Assembly (NCBI GenBank): GCA_016790635.1
Contig: JAEUOR010000062.1
Coordinates: 124,001 to 188,000 of the forward strand
DNA length: 64,000 nt
Direction: 5' to 3'
From: Burkholderiales bacterium
GTDB taxonomy: Bacteria > Pseudomonadota > Gammaproteobacteria > Burkholderiales > JAEUOS01
Made by a program: the position numbers and the translations under genes. The notes under the pieces were generated by a model that worked only from the letters and a program-made list of their open reading frames with translations, did no database searches and was not told where the DNA came from. Shown here piece by piece: positions 25,256-33,865 of the stretch. Position 1 is the stretch's first letter, and the number at the start of each line of letters is the position of its first letter.

Positions 25256-27151
25256 ATGTCGAATCACTCATCCGACTCGGACACCGTCGCGCGCGCATCC
25301 CTGCCGGCGACGACCATCGTCGCGCTGGGCGTGGTGTTCGGCGACATCGGCACCAGCCCGCTGTATGCCTTGAAGGAAGGCATGAACCCGGAACACGGCA
25401 TCGCGCTCTCGCAGGCGTCCGTGTTTGGCGTGCTCTCCCTGATCGTCTGGACGCTCACCCTGGTGGTCAGCCTCAAGTACGCGCTCCTGGTCATGCGCGC
25501 GGACAACCATGGCGAGGGCGGCATGCTGTCCATCATGACCCTGGCAAGCCAGGGACTGTCCGCGGATTCGCGCAGGCGCCTGGCGATCGTCGCACTGTGT
25601 CTGGTCGGCACCGCGCTTTTCTACGGTGACTCGGTGGTCACCCCGGCGATCTCGGTGATTTCGGCGGTCGAAGGCCTGGAGGTGATCTCGCCGGCCTTCC
25701 AGAAATTCGTCGTTCCGATCGCCCTCTTGATCCTGCTCGGGCTCTTCATGCTGCAAAAGCTGGGCACCGGACGCGTGGGGCGCTTTTTCGGGCCGATCAC
25801 GGTGTTCTGGTTCGCCTGCCTGGCCGCGGTCGGCGTGTATCAGATCGCGCAAAACCCGGCCGTGCTGCTGGCGCTGTCGCCGACCTACGCGATCGGCTTC
25901 ATCATCAGCGACCCGGTGAAGAGCTTCATCCTCCTGGGCTCGGTGTTCCTCGCCGTCACCGGGGTCGAGGCGCTGTACGCCGACATGGGGCACTTCGGCC
26001 GCGCGCCCTTGCGCATGGGCTGGTTTGCCATCGTCTTCCCGGCACTGGTCCTCAACTACTTCGGCCAGGGGGCGCTGCTCCTGGCCGACCCGGCGGCGAT
26101 CAGGAATCCGTTCTTCCTCGCGGTCCCGGAGTGGGGTCGCATTCCCATGGTGGTGCTGGCCACCGTGGCGACCGTGATCGCCTCGCAGGCGACAATTTCC
26201 GGCGCTTTCTCGCTCACCGCGCAAGCCATGAAGCTGGGCTATTGCCCGCGCATGCGCATCCACCACACCTCGGCCACCGAAAAGGGCCAGGTGTACGTGC
26301 CACTGATCAACTGGAGTCTCTTCGCCCTGGTGGTGATCCTGGTGCTGGAGTTCCGTTCGTCGAGCAATCTGGCAGCGGCCTACGGCATCGCGGTGGCCGG
26401 CACCATGGTCGTGACCTCGATCATGCTCATGGTGGTCGCGGTGCGCATCTGGAAGTGGCGCGCCTGGGTCACCGTGCCCCTGGGCGCGCTGCTGCTGGTG
26501 GTCGATTGCGGCTTTCTGTCCTCGAACCTCCTCAAGATCCCCGATGGCGGCTGGTTCCCGGCATTGCTGGGCATCCTCATCTACATGCTCCTCGTCACCT
26601 GGCGCAAGGGACGACGCCTGGTCGCCAACCGGCTGGCCGAGGATGCGCTGCCCCTGATCCCTTTCATTGAATCGATCGCGGTGGCGCCGCCGCACCGCGC
26701 CATGGGCGCGGCGGTCTTCATGACCAGTGCCAGCAACGTGGTGCCGCACGCGCTCCTGCACAACCTGAAGCACAACCAGGTGCTGCACGAGCAGGTCGTG
26801 CTGCTCAACGTGGAGACCGAGGAAGTGCCGCGCGTGCCGAAGGAAAGACGCCTCACGGTGGAACTGCTGGACGCCGGCTTCGTGCAGGTGATCGTGCGCG
26901 TGGGCTACCTGGAGGAGGTCGACATCGAGGCCATCCTGCGCAGCTGCGAGCAAAAGGGGCTCACCATCGAGCCCATGCTGACCTCCTACTTCCTCGCGCG
27001 CGACAACGTCATTCCCACCGACCTGCCGGGCATGGCGCTGTGGCGAGAGCACCTGTTCGTGTGGATGTACCGCAACGGCGCGCGCGCTTCGGACTTTTTC
27101 CGCCTGCCGGCCAACCGGGTGGTCGAACTCGGGTCACAGGTCGAGATCTGA
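25256..27151 (+). CDS. kup: low-affinity potassium transporter Kup
   Basis: 631 residues with about twelve transmembrane helices up to residue 450 and a cytoplasmic C-terminal domain. N-terminal GVVFGDIGTSPLYALKEG is the KUP signature; TGVEALYADMGHFG and FNYFGQGALLL-like LNYFGQGALLL follow. Proton-coupled K+ uptake. SD GGAGG seven bases before the ATG. Ends in a strong stem-loop. Confidence 0.95.
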   Translation: MSNHSSDSDTVARASLPATTIVALGVVFGDIGTSPLYALKEGMNPEHGIALSQASVFGVLSLIVWTLTLVVSLKYALLVMRADNHGEGGMLSIMTLASQGLSADSRRRLAIVALCLVGTALFYGDSVVTPAISVISAVEGLEVISPAFQKFVVPIALLILLGLFMLQKLGTGRVGRFFGPITVFWFACLAAVGVYQIAQNPAVLLALSPTYAIGFIISDPVKSFILLGSVFLAVTGVEALYADMGHFGRAPLRMGWFAIVFPALVLNYFGQGALLLADPAAIRNPFFLAVPEWGRIPMVVLATVATVIASQATISGAFSLTAQAMKLGYCPRMRIHHTSATEKGQVYVPLINWSLFALVVILVLEFRSSSNLAAAYGIAVAGTMVVTSIMLMVVAVRIWKWRAWVTVPLGALLLVVDCGFLSSNLLKIPDGGWFPALLGILIYMLLVTWRKGRRLVANRLAEDALPLIPFIESIAVAPPHRAMGAAVFMTSASNVVPHALLHNLKHNQVLHEQVVLLNVETEEVPRVPKERRLTVELLDAGFVQVIVRVGYLEEVDIEAILRSCEQKGLTIEPMLTSYFLARDNVIPTDLPGMALWREHLFVWMYRNGARASDFFRLPANRVVELGSQVEI

Positions 27152-27178
27152 GCTTAGCCGGCGCGGCCGGCCAAGCTC
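27150..27178. terminator. stem-loop after kup
   Basis: GAGCTT-A-GCCGGC, loop GCG, GCCGGC-C-AAGCTC: 12 paired bases with one mismatch, overlapping the last base pairs of the kup stop codon. No T-run. It separates kup from the promoter of the toxin-antitoxin pair 5 bp downstream. Confidence 0.65.
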
Positions 27179-27182
27179 ACCG

Positions 27183-27211
27183 TTGACTCGCCGGCAATGT
27201 CAGGATATATT
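27183..27211 (+). promoter_or_regulatory. sigma70 promoter of the PIN toxin-antitoxin operon
   Basis: TTGACT, 17-bp spacer, TATATT, 26 bp before the antitoxin ATG. Close to consensus, and AT-rich compared with its surroundings. An operator for the antitoxin would be expected here but no clean dyad is seen. Confidence 0.65.
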
Positions 27212-27237
27212 ACAGGGCATACTTTGGGAGCCTTGCC

Positions 27238-27540
27238 ATGACCGAGACTTCGCAGCGACGCGCCATCCGCAAGTATCGCGAACGCCTCGGTGAGCGCGGC
27301 ATGGCGCGCTACGAGGTCCTGGGACTGGACCGCGACCGCGACCTCATCCGAACCGTCGCGCGCCGCCTTGCCGAATCGGGGCCGGCGGCAGCGCACCTGC
27401 GCGCGGCCGTCGTCAACGCAACCGCGGGCGGGTCGGCGACAACCGGCGGCATCCTTGCGGCTCTGCGGCGCTCGCCGATGGTCGGTGCCGACTTGAAAAT
27501 CGTCCGGGCACGCGATACGGGCCGCAAAGTTGACTTGTGA
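27238..27540 (+). CDS. type II antitoxin upstream of PIN toxin
   Basis: 100 residues. The sequence (RRAIRKYRERLGERGMARYE, later GGILAALRRSPMVGADL) matches a family of small antitoxins found before PIN-domain toxins; I do not recognise a named fold such as AbrB or RHH. The stop codon overlaps the toxin GTG start (GTGA), which gives coupled translation. It presumably binds its toxin and represses the promoter at 27183. Confidence 0.7.
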   Translation: MTETSQRRAIRKYRERLGERGMARYEVLGLDRDRDLIRTVARRLAESGPAAAHLRAAVVNATAGGSATTGGILAALRRSPMVGADLKIVRARDTGRKVDL

Positions 27541-27962
27541 CACGCTTTCTCCTCGACACCAACATCCTCAGCAACCTGATCAAGCCTGCCCCATCGGCCG
27601 CCCTTGTCGAATGGATGGGGCAACGGCAGGACGAAAGTCTCTTCGTCGCCTCGCTCACTGTGGCGGAGATTCGCCGCGGCCTGCTTGAACTCCCGGCCGG
27701 CAAGCGACGTCGGGAGCTCGAAGCCTGGTTCAGCGGTCCGGAAGGTCCGCCGCGACTATTTGCCGGGCGCATTCTTGCGTTTGACGAGAAGGCGGGCGAC
27801 GAATGGGCCCGCCTGATGGCCGATGGCAGTGCGCGGGGCAAACCGCGCAGTGCTCTCGACACCATGATCGCTGCAATCGCACTGGCGAACGACTGTGTCG
27901 TCGTGACCGACAACGACCGGGACTTCAGAGGCGTCGAGGTGATCAATCCAATGCGCGGATAG
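27537..27962 (+). CDS. vapC: VapC-type PIN domain ribonuclease toxin
   Basis: 141 residues with the PIN acidic residues in place: LLDTNILSNL, SLTVAEIRRG, SALDTMIAAIA, VVTDNDRDF. A Mg-dependent endoribonuclease toxin by family. GTG start overlapping the antitoxin stop. The closing VINPMRG is typical of the FitB/VapC branch. Confidence 0.88.
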   Translation: MTRFLLDTNILSNLIKPAPSAALVEWMGQRQDESLFVASLTVAEIRRGLLELPAGKRRRELEAWFSGPEGPPRLFAGRILAFDEKAGDEWARLMADGSARGKPRSALDTMIAAIALANDCVVVTDNDRDFRGVEVINPMRG

Positions 27963-28040
27963 TGGCGCGGTAGGATTCACGCCGGCTGGTCCGGATTCCC
28001 GAAACGCGGGACCGAGCAACGCATGCGCCGGAAATCAGGA

Positions 28041-28069
28041 TTGACAGCATCGCCACCCGCCGTCACAAT
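28041..28069 (+). promoter_or_regulatory. possible promoter of argD leader
   Basis: TTGACA, 17-bp spacer, CACAAT. The -35 is perfect, the -10 matches TATAAT at 4 of 6 positions. Transcription would start near 28076, 160 nt before argD and upstream of the terminator hairpin at 28163. Confidence 0.45.
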
Positions 28070-28075
28070 CTGCCC

Positions 28076-28138
28076 ATGCACTGCACGAATTCGCTCCGAC
28101 GTCGCGATCCCGCCCGGGAGGCGCGCGCACGACGATGA
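28076..28138 (+). CDS. possible arginine-rich leader peptide
   Basis: A 20-codon frame, ATG to TGA, with seven arginine codons including three in a row, placed between the promoter candidate and the intrinsic terminator in front of an arginine-biosynthesis gene. Against it: no ribosome-binding site, the ATG would be at the transcript start, and arginine is over-represented in random frames of DNA this GC-rich. Listed as a hypothesis only. Confidence 0.2.
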   Translation: MHCTNSLRRRDPAREARARR

Positions 28139-28162
28139 CGGGTAGTCACCCCATATTCGTTC

Positions 28163-28196
28163 AAGGCCGCGCCCCGTGCGCGGCCTTGTGCTTTTT
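28163..28196 (+). terminator. intrinsic terminator ahead of argD
   Basis: Perfect 10-bp stem AAGGCCGCGC / GCGCGGCCTT with a 5-nt loop, followed by GTGCTTTTT. It is correctly oriented to stop plus-strand transcripts 40 nt before the argD start codon. It either ends transcription coming from the toxin-antitoxin operon or acts as an attenuator of argD. Confidence 0.75.
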
Positions 28197-28235
28197 GTCC
28201 TACCATTCAAACAAGTTACGCAAAGGACCACCGCA

Positions 28236-29450
28236 ATGAACTTCAAGGACCTCCCCGTCAGCGCGCTGATGGACATCACCTCCCGGCCCGAGATCGTCTT
28301 CACCGAAGGCGCCGGCTCGTGGCTCACCGACCACAACGGCAAGAAATATCTGGACTTCATCCAGGGCTGGGCCGTCAATGCGCTGGGACACTCGCCCAAG
28401 GCCATCGTCGACGCGCTCGCCGCACAGGCGCCCCGCCTCATCACGCCCAGCCCGGCGTTCTACAACCTGCCGGCGATCGAACTGGCCAATGTCCTGATTT
28501 CCTCGTCCTGCTTTCAGCGCGTGTTCTTCACCAACAGCGGCGCCGAGGCCAACGAGGGCGCGATCAAGCTGGCGCGCAAGTGGGGCAAGAAGCACAAGGA
28601 CGGCGCCTACGAGATCATCACCACCGTCGGCAGCTTCCATGGCCGCACGATCGCGACCATGTCGGCGTCGGGCAAGCCGGGCTGGGACACCATGTTCGCG
28701 CCGCAGGTGCCGGGCTTTCCCAAGGCGACCTTGAACGACCTGGCCTCGGTCGAGGCGCTGATCAATCCCAAGACCGTGGGCATCATGCTCGAGCCGGTGC
28801 AGGGCGAGGGCGGGGTCAACCTGGCCACGCCGGAATTCATGCGCGGCCTGCGCGCGCTGGCCGACCGCCACAAGCTTCTGCTGATCTGCGACGAGGTGCA
28901 GACCGGCGTCGGCCGCCTGGGCACGCTCTTCGGCTACCAGCACTACGGGGTCGAACCCGACATCATGACCCTCGGCAAGGGCATCGGTGGCGGCGTGCCC
29001 TTGGGCGCGCTCATGGCCAAGCTCGAGGCGAGCGTCTTCGAGCATGGCGACCAGGGCGGCACCTACAACGGCAACCCCCTCATGTGCGCGGTCGGACTGG
29101 CGGTGATGGGCGAGGTGGCGAAACCCGCGTTCCTGGCCCATGTCAAGCGCGCCGGCGCGCACTTGAGCGAGCGCCTGTCGGCCCTGTCGCGGCAGATGGG
29201 CCTGGGCGAGGAACGCGGCATCGGCCTCCTGCGTGCGCTGGACCTGAAGGACGAGATCGGCGCCCAGGTGGTGAGCGTCGCGCGCGAAGGCCTGACCGGC
29301 GTGCCCGGCTGGGCCGGCCGTGGCCTCCTGCTCAATTCACCGCGCCCGCCGCTCCTGCGCTTCATGCCGGCCTTGAATGTATCGATCGAGGAAATCGACC
29401 TGATGATCGAAGGCCTCGCCGCCACGCTCAAGATCGTGCGCGGCAAGTAG
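28236..29450 (+). CDS. argD: acetylornithine aminotransferase family protein
   Basis: 404 residues, class III PLP aminotransferase. The SGAEANEGAIKLARKW, FHGRT, EPVQGEGG, CDEVQTGVGRLG and TLGKGIGGGVPLGA (PLP lysine) motifs are all present. It is of the Burkholderiales ArgD type (FIQGWAVNALGHSP). Transfers amino groups in arginine synthesis; substrate range may be broader. ATG chosen by homology, with AAAGGA upstream; the longer frame starts inside the terminator. Confidence 0.9.
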   Translation: MNFKDLPVSALMDITSRPEIVFTEGAGSWLTDHNGKKYLDFIQGWAVNALGHSPKAIVDALAAQAPRLITPSPAFYNLPAIELANVLISSSCFQRVFFTNSGAEANEGAIKLARKWGKKHKDGAYEIITTVGSFHGRTIATMSASGKPGWDTMFAPQVPGFPKATLNDLASVEALINPKTVGIMLEPVQGEGGVNLATPEFMRGLRALADRHKLLLICDEVQTGVGRLGTLFGYQHYGVEPDIMTLGKGIGGGVPLGALMAKLEASVFEHGDQGGTYNGNPLMCAVGLAVMGEVAKPAFLAHVKRAGAHLSERLSALSRQMGLGEERGIGLLRALDLKDEIGAQVVSVAREGLTGVPGWAGRGLLLNSPRPPLLRFMPALNVSIEEIDLMIEGLAATLKIVRGK

Positions 29451-29467
29451 ACCCGCCGGGACAAGCC

Positions 29468-29489
29468 GACGGCGCCCGCGCGCGCCGTC
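29468..29489. terminator. stem-loop between argD and dedA
   Basis: 8-bp perfect stem GACGGCGC / GCGCCGTC with a 6-nt loop in the 59-bp gap between convergent genes. No T-run. Probably a shared 3' end. Confidence 0.5.
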
Positions 29490-29509
29490 GCTTGCGGCGC
29501 GGCCACGGA

Positions 29510-30169
29510 TCAGGCGGCCTTGCGCCGCCGTCTTGCCTCCAGCCACTCGCGCACGCCCACGTAGACCGCCGGCAGCCCGGGGATGATGATGAGCGCGAGC
29601 ACGATCGCCGTCAGGTTCCTGGACACCCACGGGATGTTGCCGAACCAGTATCCGGCCGTGGTCAGCGACGCCACCCAGAAGATGCCGCCGAAGATGTTGT
29701 AGAACGCGAAGCGCGGGTAGCTCATGTGCGCCACCCCGGCGACGAACGGGGCGAAGGTGCGCAGGAAAGGCAGGAAACGCGCGATCACGATCGTCTTGCC
29801 GCCATGGCGCTCATAGAAGGCGTGCGTCTTGTCGAACAGGCGCTTGTTGAACCAGCGCGAGTCCTCCCAGGCAAAGACCTTGTTGCCGAAGTAGCGCCCC
29901 ACCGAATAGTTGACCGCATCACCGGCGATCGCCGCGACGCACAGGAGCACGATCACGGTGTAGACATCCATGTCGCCCTTGGCGGCAAACGCGCCGGCGA
30001 CGAAGAGCAGGGAGTCGCCCGGCAGGAAGGGCATGACTACCAGGCCGGTCTCCACGAACACGATCAGGAACAGGATCGCGTAGATCCAGGTGCCGTAGTC
30101 GCGGATCAGCTCGGCCAGGTGCGCGTCGATGTGGATGATGAAATCGACCAGGAAAAGTATCGTGTCCAT
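29510..30169 (-). CDS. DedA/VTT-domain membrane protein
   Basis: 219 residues. The VTT core is clear: ETGLVVMPFLPGDSLLFVAGAFA, GDAVNYSVGRYFG, GGKTIVIARFLPFLRTFAPFVAGVAHM. DedA proteins are polyprenyl/phospholipid-related membrane proteins linked to undecaprenyl-phosphate recycling. Start chosen at the ATG with GAAGGA seven bases upstream; an earlier ATG overlaps the divergent mutL promoter region. Confidence 0.9.
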   Translation of the reverse strand: MDTILFLVDFIIHIDAHLAELIRDYGTWIYAILFLIVFVETGLVVMPFLPGDSLLFVAGAFAAKGDMDVYTVIVLLCVAAIAGDAVNYSVGRYFGNKVFAWEDSRWFNKRLFDKTHAFYERHGGKTIVIARFLPFLRTFAPFVAGVAHMSYPRFAFYNIFGGIFWVASLTTAGYWFGNIPWVSRNLTAIVLALIIIPGLPAVYVGVREWLEARRRRKAA

Positions 30170-30218
30170 GATGTCCTTCCAGGGGCGGCGCATGATACCC
30201 GAGGTCTATAATTTCCCC

Positions 30219-32069
30219 ATGACTGCCGTGTTGCCCGAGCGTGCGATTCGCGTCCTCCCGGACCGGCTGATCAGCCAGATCGCAGCCGGTGAAGTCGTCG
30301 AACGGCCGGCCTCGGTGGTCAAGGAACTGCTCGAGAATGCGCTCGACGCCGGCGCACTCTCGATCGACGTGCGCCTCGAAGCCGGCGGCGTGAAGTCCAT
30401 CCGCGTCGCTGACGACGGCGACGGCATCGGGCAGGGCGACCTGGGCCTCGCGCTGACGCGCCACGCGACCTCCAAGATCGCCTCATTGGACGACCTGGAG
30501 AACGTCGTTTCGCTGGGTTTTCGCGGCGAGGCGCTGGCCGCCATCGCCTCGGTCGCGGACCTGACCCTCATGAGCCGGGCGCGCGGCAGCAGCCAGGCGT
30601 TCGCTGTCGAACATGGCGCCGCTCCGCACCCGGCCGCGCTCGGCGCGGGCACGGTCGTCCTGGTGGGCGACCTGTTTGCGCGCATCCCTGCCCGGCGCAA
30701 GTTTCTGAAGAGCGAGCCGACCGAATTTGCCCACTGCGCCGAGACCGTGCGCCGCATCGCCCTGTCACGGCCGGATTGCAGCCTGACGCTCACCCACAAC
30801 GGCCGCGCCACCCTGCACTTCAAGGCCGGCAGCCTGCGCGCACGCATCGCCCAGGCGCTGGGTGATGACTTCGTCGCCACCGCGCGCGAGGTCGACGTCA
30901 CCGCCGGTCCGCTGACCCTGCAAGGGCTGATCGGCAGCCCCGCCGATGCGCGCAGCGGGCGCGACGCCCAGTATTTCTTCGTCAACGGCCGCTTCGTGCG
31001 CGACCGCGTCCTGCAGCACGCGCTGCGTGCCGCCTACGCCGATGTGCTGCACGGCGACCGCCATCCGGCCTTTGCCCTTTTTCTCAACCTGCCACCGGCG
31101 GGCGTGGACGTCAACGTTCATCCGGCCAAGATCGAAGTCCGCTTTCGCGATGCGCAAGGCATTCACCAGTTCGTCGCCCGCGCAGTCGCGGCGGCCCTGG
31201 CGGGCGGGGCCGGTGCCGTCCCGGTGCCGCAGGCAAGCGTCTACGCCGCAGCGAACGCACCTGGCAACGTGGCACCAGCCATGGCGCCTGCCGCGTCGCC
31301 CACCGCAACGCCAGCGTCGGCCACCCTGGCCTGGGGCGGTACCTCAGGCAGCCTTCTCGGTCAGGCCGGCGTACCCCAATCGCCGACTGCCTACGCGAGC
31401 TTCATCTCCCAGGCACTGCGCGTCGCCGACGCCGCGCCGCCCCTCTACGCCTCCGCGCCGAATGCCGCGCCCCTGCCGGCCGGCGACCTGCCGCTGGGGC
31501 ACGCGCTCGCGCAATTGCACGGCGTCTACATCCTGGCGCAGAACGCTGCCGGTCTGGTCGTCGTCGACATGCATGCCGCGCACGAGCGCATCCTCTACGA
31601 AGCCTTCAAGTCCGCCCTGGATGAACGGCGCGTCGCTTCGCAGCCGCTGCTCATTCCCGCGACCTTCCCGGCCGAGCGCATCGAAGTCGCGGCCGCCGAG
31701 GACCATGGCGAGACACTGGCGGCTCTGGGCTTCGAGATCGCGCCCCTGTCCGAGACCAGCCTGGTGGTGCGCGCGGTGCCTGCGCTCCTGGTCGATGCCG
31801 ACGCGAAGGCACTGGCGCGCGACGTGCTGGCCGAATTGCGCGAATTCGGTTCCGGCGAAGTGCTGACCCGCCATCGCGACGAACTGCTCTCGACCATGGC
31901 CTGCCATGCGGCCGTGCGCGCCAACCGGCGCCTCTCCCTGCCGGAGATGGACGCTTTGCTGCGACGCATGGAGGACACCGAACGCTCCGGTCAATGCAAT
32001 CATGGCCGTCCCACCTGGGCCCAGGTTTCGCTGGCGGACCTCGATCGCCTGTTCCTGCGCGGTCGATGA
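30219..32069 (+). CDS. mutL: DNA mismatch repair protein MutL
   Basis: 616 residues. N-terminal GHKL ATPase: IAAGEVVERPASVVKELLENALDA, DDGDGI, TSKIASLDDL, GFRGEALAAIA. Residues 340-410 are a low-complexity Ala/Pro linker, then a C-terminal dimerisation domain (HALAQLHGVYILAQ, MACHAAVRANRRL). A TATAAT element ends only 6 bp before the ATG, so either the mRNA is nearly leaderless or the true promoter lies further up. Overlaps miaA by ATGA. Confidence 0.95.
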   Translation: MTAVLPERAIRVLPDRLISQIAAGEVVERPASVVKELLENALDAGALSIDVRLEAGGVKSIRVADDGDGIGQGDLGLALTRHATSKIASLDDLENVVSLGFRGEALAAIASVADLTLMSRARGSSQAFAVEHGAAPHPAALGAGTVVLVGDLFARIPARRKFLKSEPTEFAHCAETVRRIALSRPDCSLTLTHNGRATLHFKAGSLRARIAQALGDDFVATAREVDVTAGPLTLQGLIGSPADARSGRDAQYFFVNGRFVRDRVLQHALRAAYADVLHGDRHPAFALFLNLPPAGVDVNVHPAKIEVRFRDAQGIHQFVARAVAAALAGGAGAVPVPQASVYAAANAPGNVAPAMAPAASPTATPASATLAWGGTSGSLLGQAGVPQSPTAYASFISQALRVADAAPPLYASAPNAAPLPAGDLPLGHALAQLHGVYILAQNAAGLVVVDMHAAHERILYEAFKSALDERRVASQPLLIPATFPAERIEVAAAEDHGETLAALGFEIAPLSETSLVVRAVPALLVDADAKALARDVLAELREFGSGEVLTRHRDELLSTMACHAAVRANRRLSLPEMDALLRRMEDTERSGQCNHGRPTWAQVSLADLDRLFLRGR

Positions 32070-33022
32070 GCGGCGCGCATCGGTCGCGCCCGCGCGCGAT
32101 CGCGTTGATCGGCCCTACCGCAGCTGGCAAGTCGGCGCTGGCCCTGCAACTGGCCACCTCGTTTGGCGGCGAGATCGTGAGCCTGGATTCGGCGCAGGTC
32201 TACCGCGGCATGGACATCGGCACCGCCAAGCCGAGCGCCGCCGAGCAGGCCGCCGTGCCGCATCACCTGATCGACCTCATCGCGCCGACCGAAAGCACCT
32301 CGGCAGCGCTCTGGCGTGCCGCGGCGCTCGCGGCCATCGCAGCGATCCACGCGCGCGGCCGCGTGCCGATCGTCGCCGGCGGGACCATGCTGTACTTCAA
32401 GGCCCTGCGCGAGGGGCTCGACGACCTGCCGCAGGCCGACCCGACGGTGCGCGCCGCGATCGAGGAACGCGCCGCCGCGCAAGGCTGGCCGGCACTGCAC
32501 GCCGAACTGTCGCAGTCGGACCCCGCCACCGCGGCGCGCCTGGCTCGCACCGACGCGCAGCGCATCGGCCGTGCGCTCGAAGTTCTCGCGATCACCGGGT
32601 CGCCCCTGTCCGCGCTGCTGCGCGGCGCCGCGCGCTCGCAGCCCTTGCCCTTCGAACTGTGCAGCATCGCGCTCGACGCGGCCGACCGCGCCGCGCTGCA
32701 CCTGCGCATCGCCGAGCGCTTTGACGCCATGCTCACCGCAGGACTCGTCGACGAGGTGCGCACCCTGCGCCGCACCTACCCGGACCTCACGGGCACGATG
32801 CCATCGATGCGCTGCGTCGGCTATCGCCAGGTGTGGGACATGCTCGAAGGACGCAGCGACCCCAAGGATCTGCGCGAACGCGGCATCGCCGCCACGCGCC
32901 AGCTGGCCAAGCGCCAGTGCACCTGGCTGCGCTCCCTGCCGGACCTGGTGCGCGTCGATTGCGCCGACCGCGGGCTCGCCACGCAGGTGAACACCATCGC
33001 CGGACGTTTCCTCGCCGCATGA
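32066..33022 (+). CDS. miaA: tRNA dimethylallyltransferase
   Basis: 318 residues: P-loop LIGPTAAGKSALA, SLDSAQVYRGMDIGTAKP, VPHHLIDL, GGTMLYFKAL, and RQLAKRQCTWLR are diagnostic. Adds a dimethylallyl group to A37 of tRNAs reading UNN codons. Translationally coupled to mutL, an arrangement common in proteobacteria. Confidence 0.96.
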   Translation: MSGAHRSRPRAIALIGPTAAGKSALALQLATSFGGEIVSLDSAQVYRGMDIGTAKPSAAEQAAVPHHLIDLIAPTESTSAALWRAAALAAIAAIHARGRVPIVAGGTMLYFKALREGLDDLPQADPTVRAAIEERAAAQGWPALHAELSQSDPATAARLARTDAQRIGRALEVLAITGSPLSALLRGAARSQPLPFELCSIALDAADRAALHLRIAERFDAMLTAGLVDEVRTLRRTYPDLTGTMPSMRCVGYRQVWDMLEGRSDPKDLRERGIAATRQLAKRQCTWLRSLPDLVRVDCADRGLATQVNTIAGRFLAA

Positions 33023-33064
33023 CGACTGCGCTAGAGTGCGGCACGACGCTTCTCCCCTTGCGAC

Positions 33065-33808
33065 ATGAGCAACCCTGAGAGCTTGCGCGACACCCGCGGC
33101 GGCGACGCCATCGACGGCCCGCCCCTGGGCATCCTCATGCTCGAGACGCGCTTTCCGCGCATTCCCGGCGACATCGGCAACGCCCTCACCTGGCCGCACC
33201 CGGTCCTCTACAAGGTCGTGCGTGGCGCGACACCGCAGCGCGTGGTGCTCGAGGACCCTGCCGCGCTGCTGCCCGATTTCATCGCCGCGGCGCGCGAACT
33301 GGTGTCGCAGGGCGCCGAAGCGATCACGACCAGCTGCGGCTTCCTCGCACTGTTCCAGTCCGAACTGGCGGCCGCCGTGGAGGTCCCGGTCGCGACCACC
33401 GCGCTCCTGCAGGTGCCGTGGGTGCAGGCGACCCTGCCGCCCGGCCGGCGCGTCGGTGTCATCACGGTGAGCCGCGGCACGCTTTCGGCGGCGCATCTCG
33501 CGGCAGCGGGCGTGCCGACCGATGTGCCGCTGGCCGGCACCGAGGATGGCCACGAGTTCTTTCGCGTCATCGTCGAAGGCGCCAAGGACGACCTGGATGC
33601 AGCACTGGCCGAGGCCGACATCATTGCCGCCGGACGCGACCTGTTGCGCCGCCACCCCGAGGTCGGCGCGATCGTCCTGGAGTGCACCAACATGCCGCCC
33701 TACGCGGCCGCGCTGGCCGCAGCGGTCAGCGTCCCGGTCTACGACATCGTCTCCCTGATGCGCTGGCTGTGCGGCGGGCTGCGCCCGCGGCGCTACGCCA
33801 GGGCCTGA
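33065..33808 (+). CDS. aspartate/glutamate racemase-like protein
   Basis: 247 residues. Two cysteines placed as in the Asp/Glu racemase superfamily: TTSCGFLAL and LECTNMPPY. This superfamily also contains hydantoin racemase, maleate isomerase and arylmalonate decarboxylase, so the reaction cannot be fixed. No good Shine-Dalgarno at the ATG. It follows miaA by 42 bp and precedes a hydrolase gene in the same direction. Confidence 0.78.
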   Translation: MSNPESLRDTRGGDAIDGPPLGILMLETRFPRIPGDIGNALTWPHPVLYKVVRGATPQRVVLEDPAALLPDFIAAARELVSQGAEAITTSCGFLALFQSELAAAVEVPVATTALLQVPWVQATLPPGRRVGVITVSRGTLSAAHLAAAGVPTDVPLAGTEDGHEFFRVIVEGAKDDLDAALAEADIIAAGRDLLRRHPEVGAIVLECTNMPPYAAALAAAVSVPVYDIVSLMRWLCGGLRPRRYARA

Positions 33809-33865
33809 GGCACCATCAACCGTCGCCACCTTCCCATCGCGACCCAACTGAATAGAGGCACGCAC

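Noticed and set aside
25268..27052. A 594-codon frame antisense to kup
   Set aside because: Composition (Arg, His, Asp, Glu) is typical of the opposite strand of a membrane-protein gene; no domain and no ribosome-binding site.
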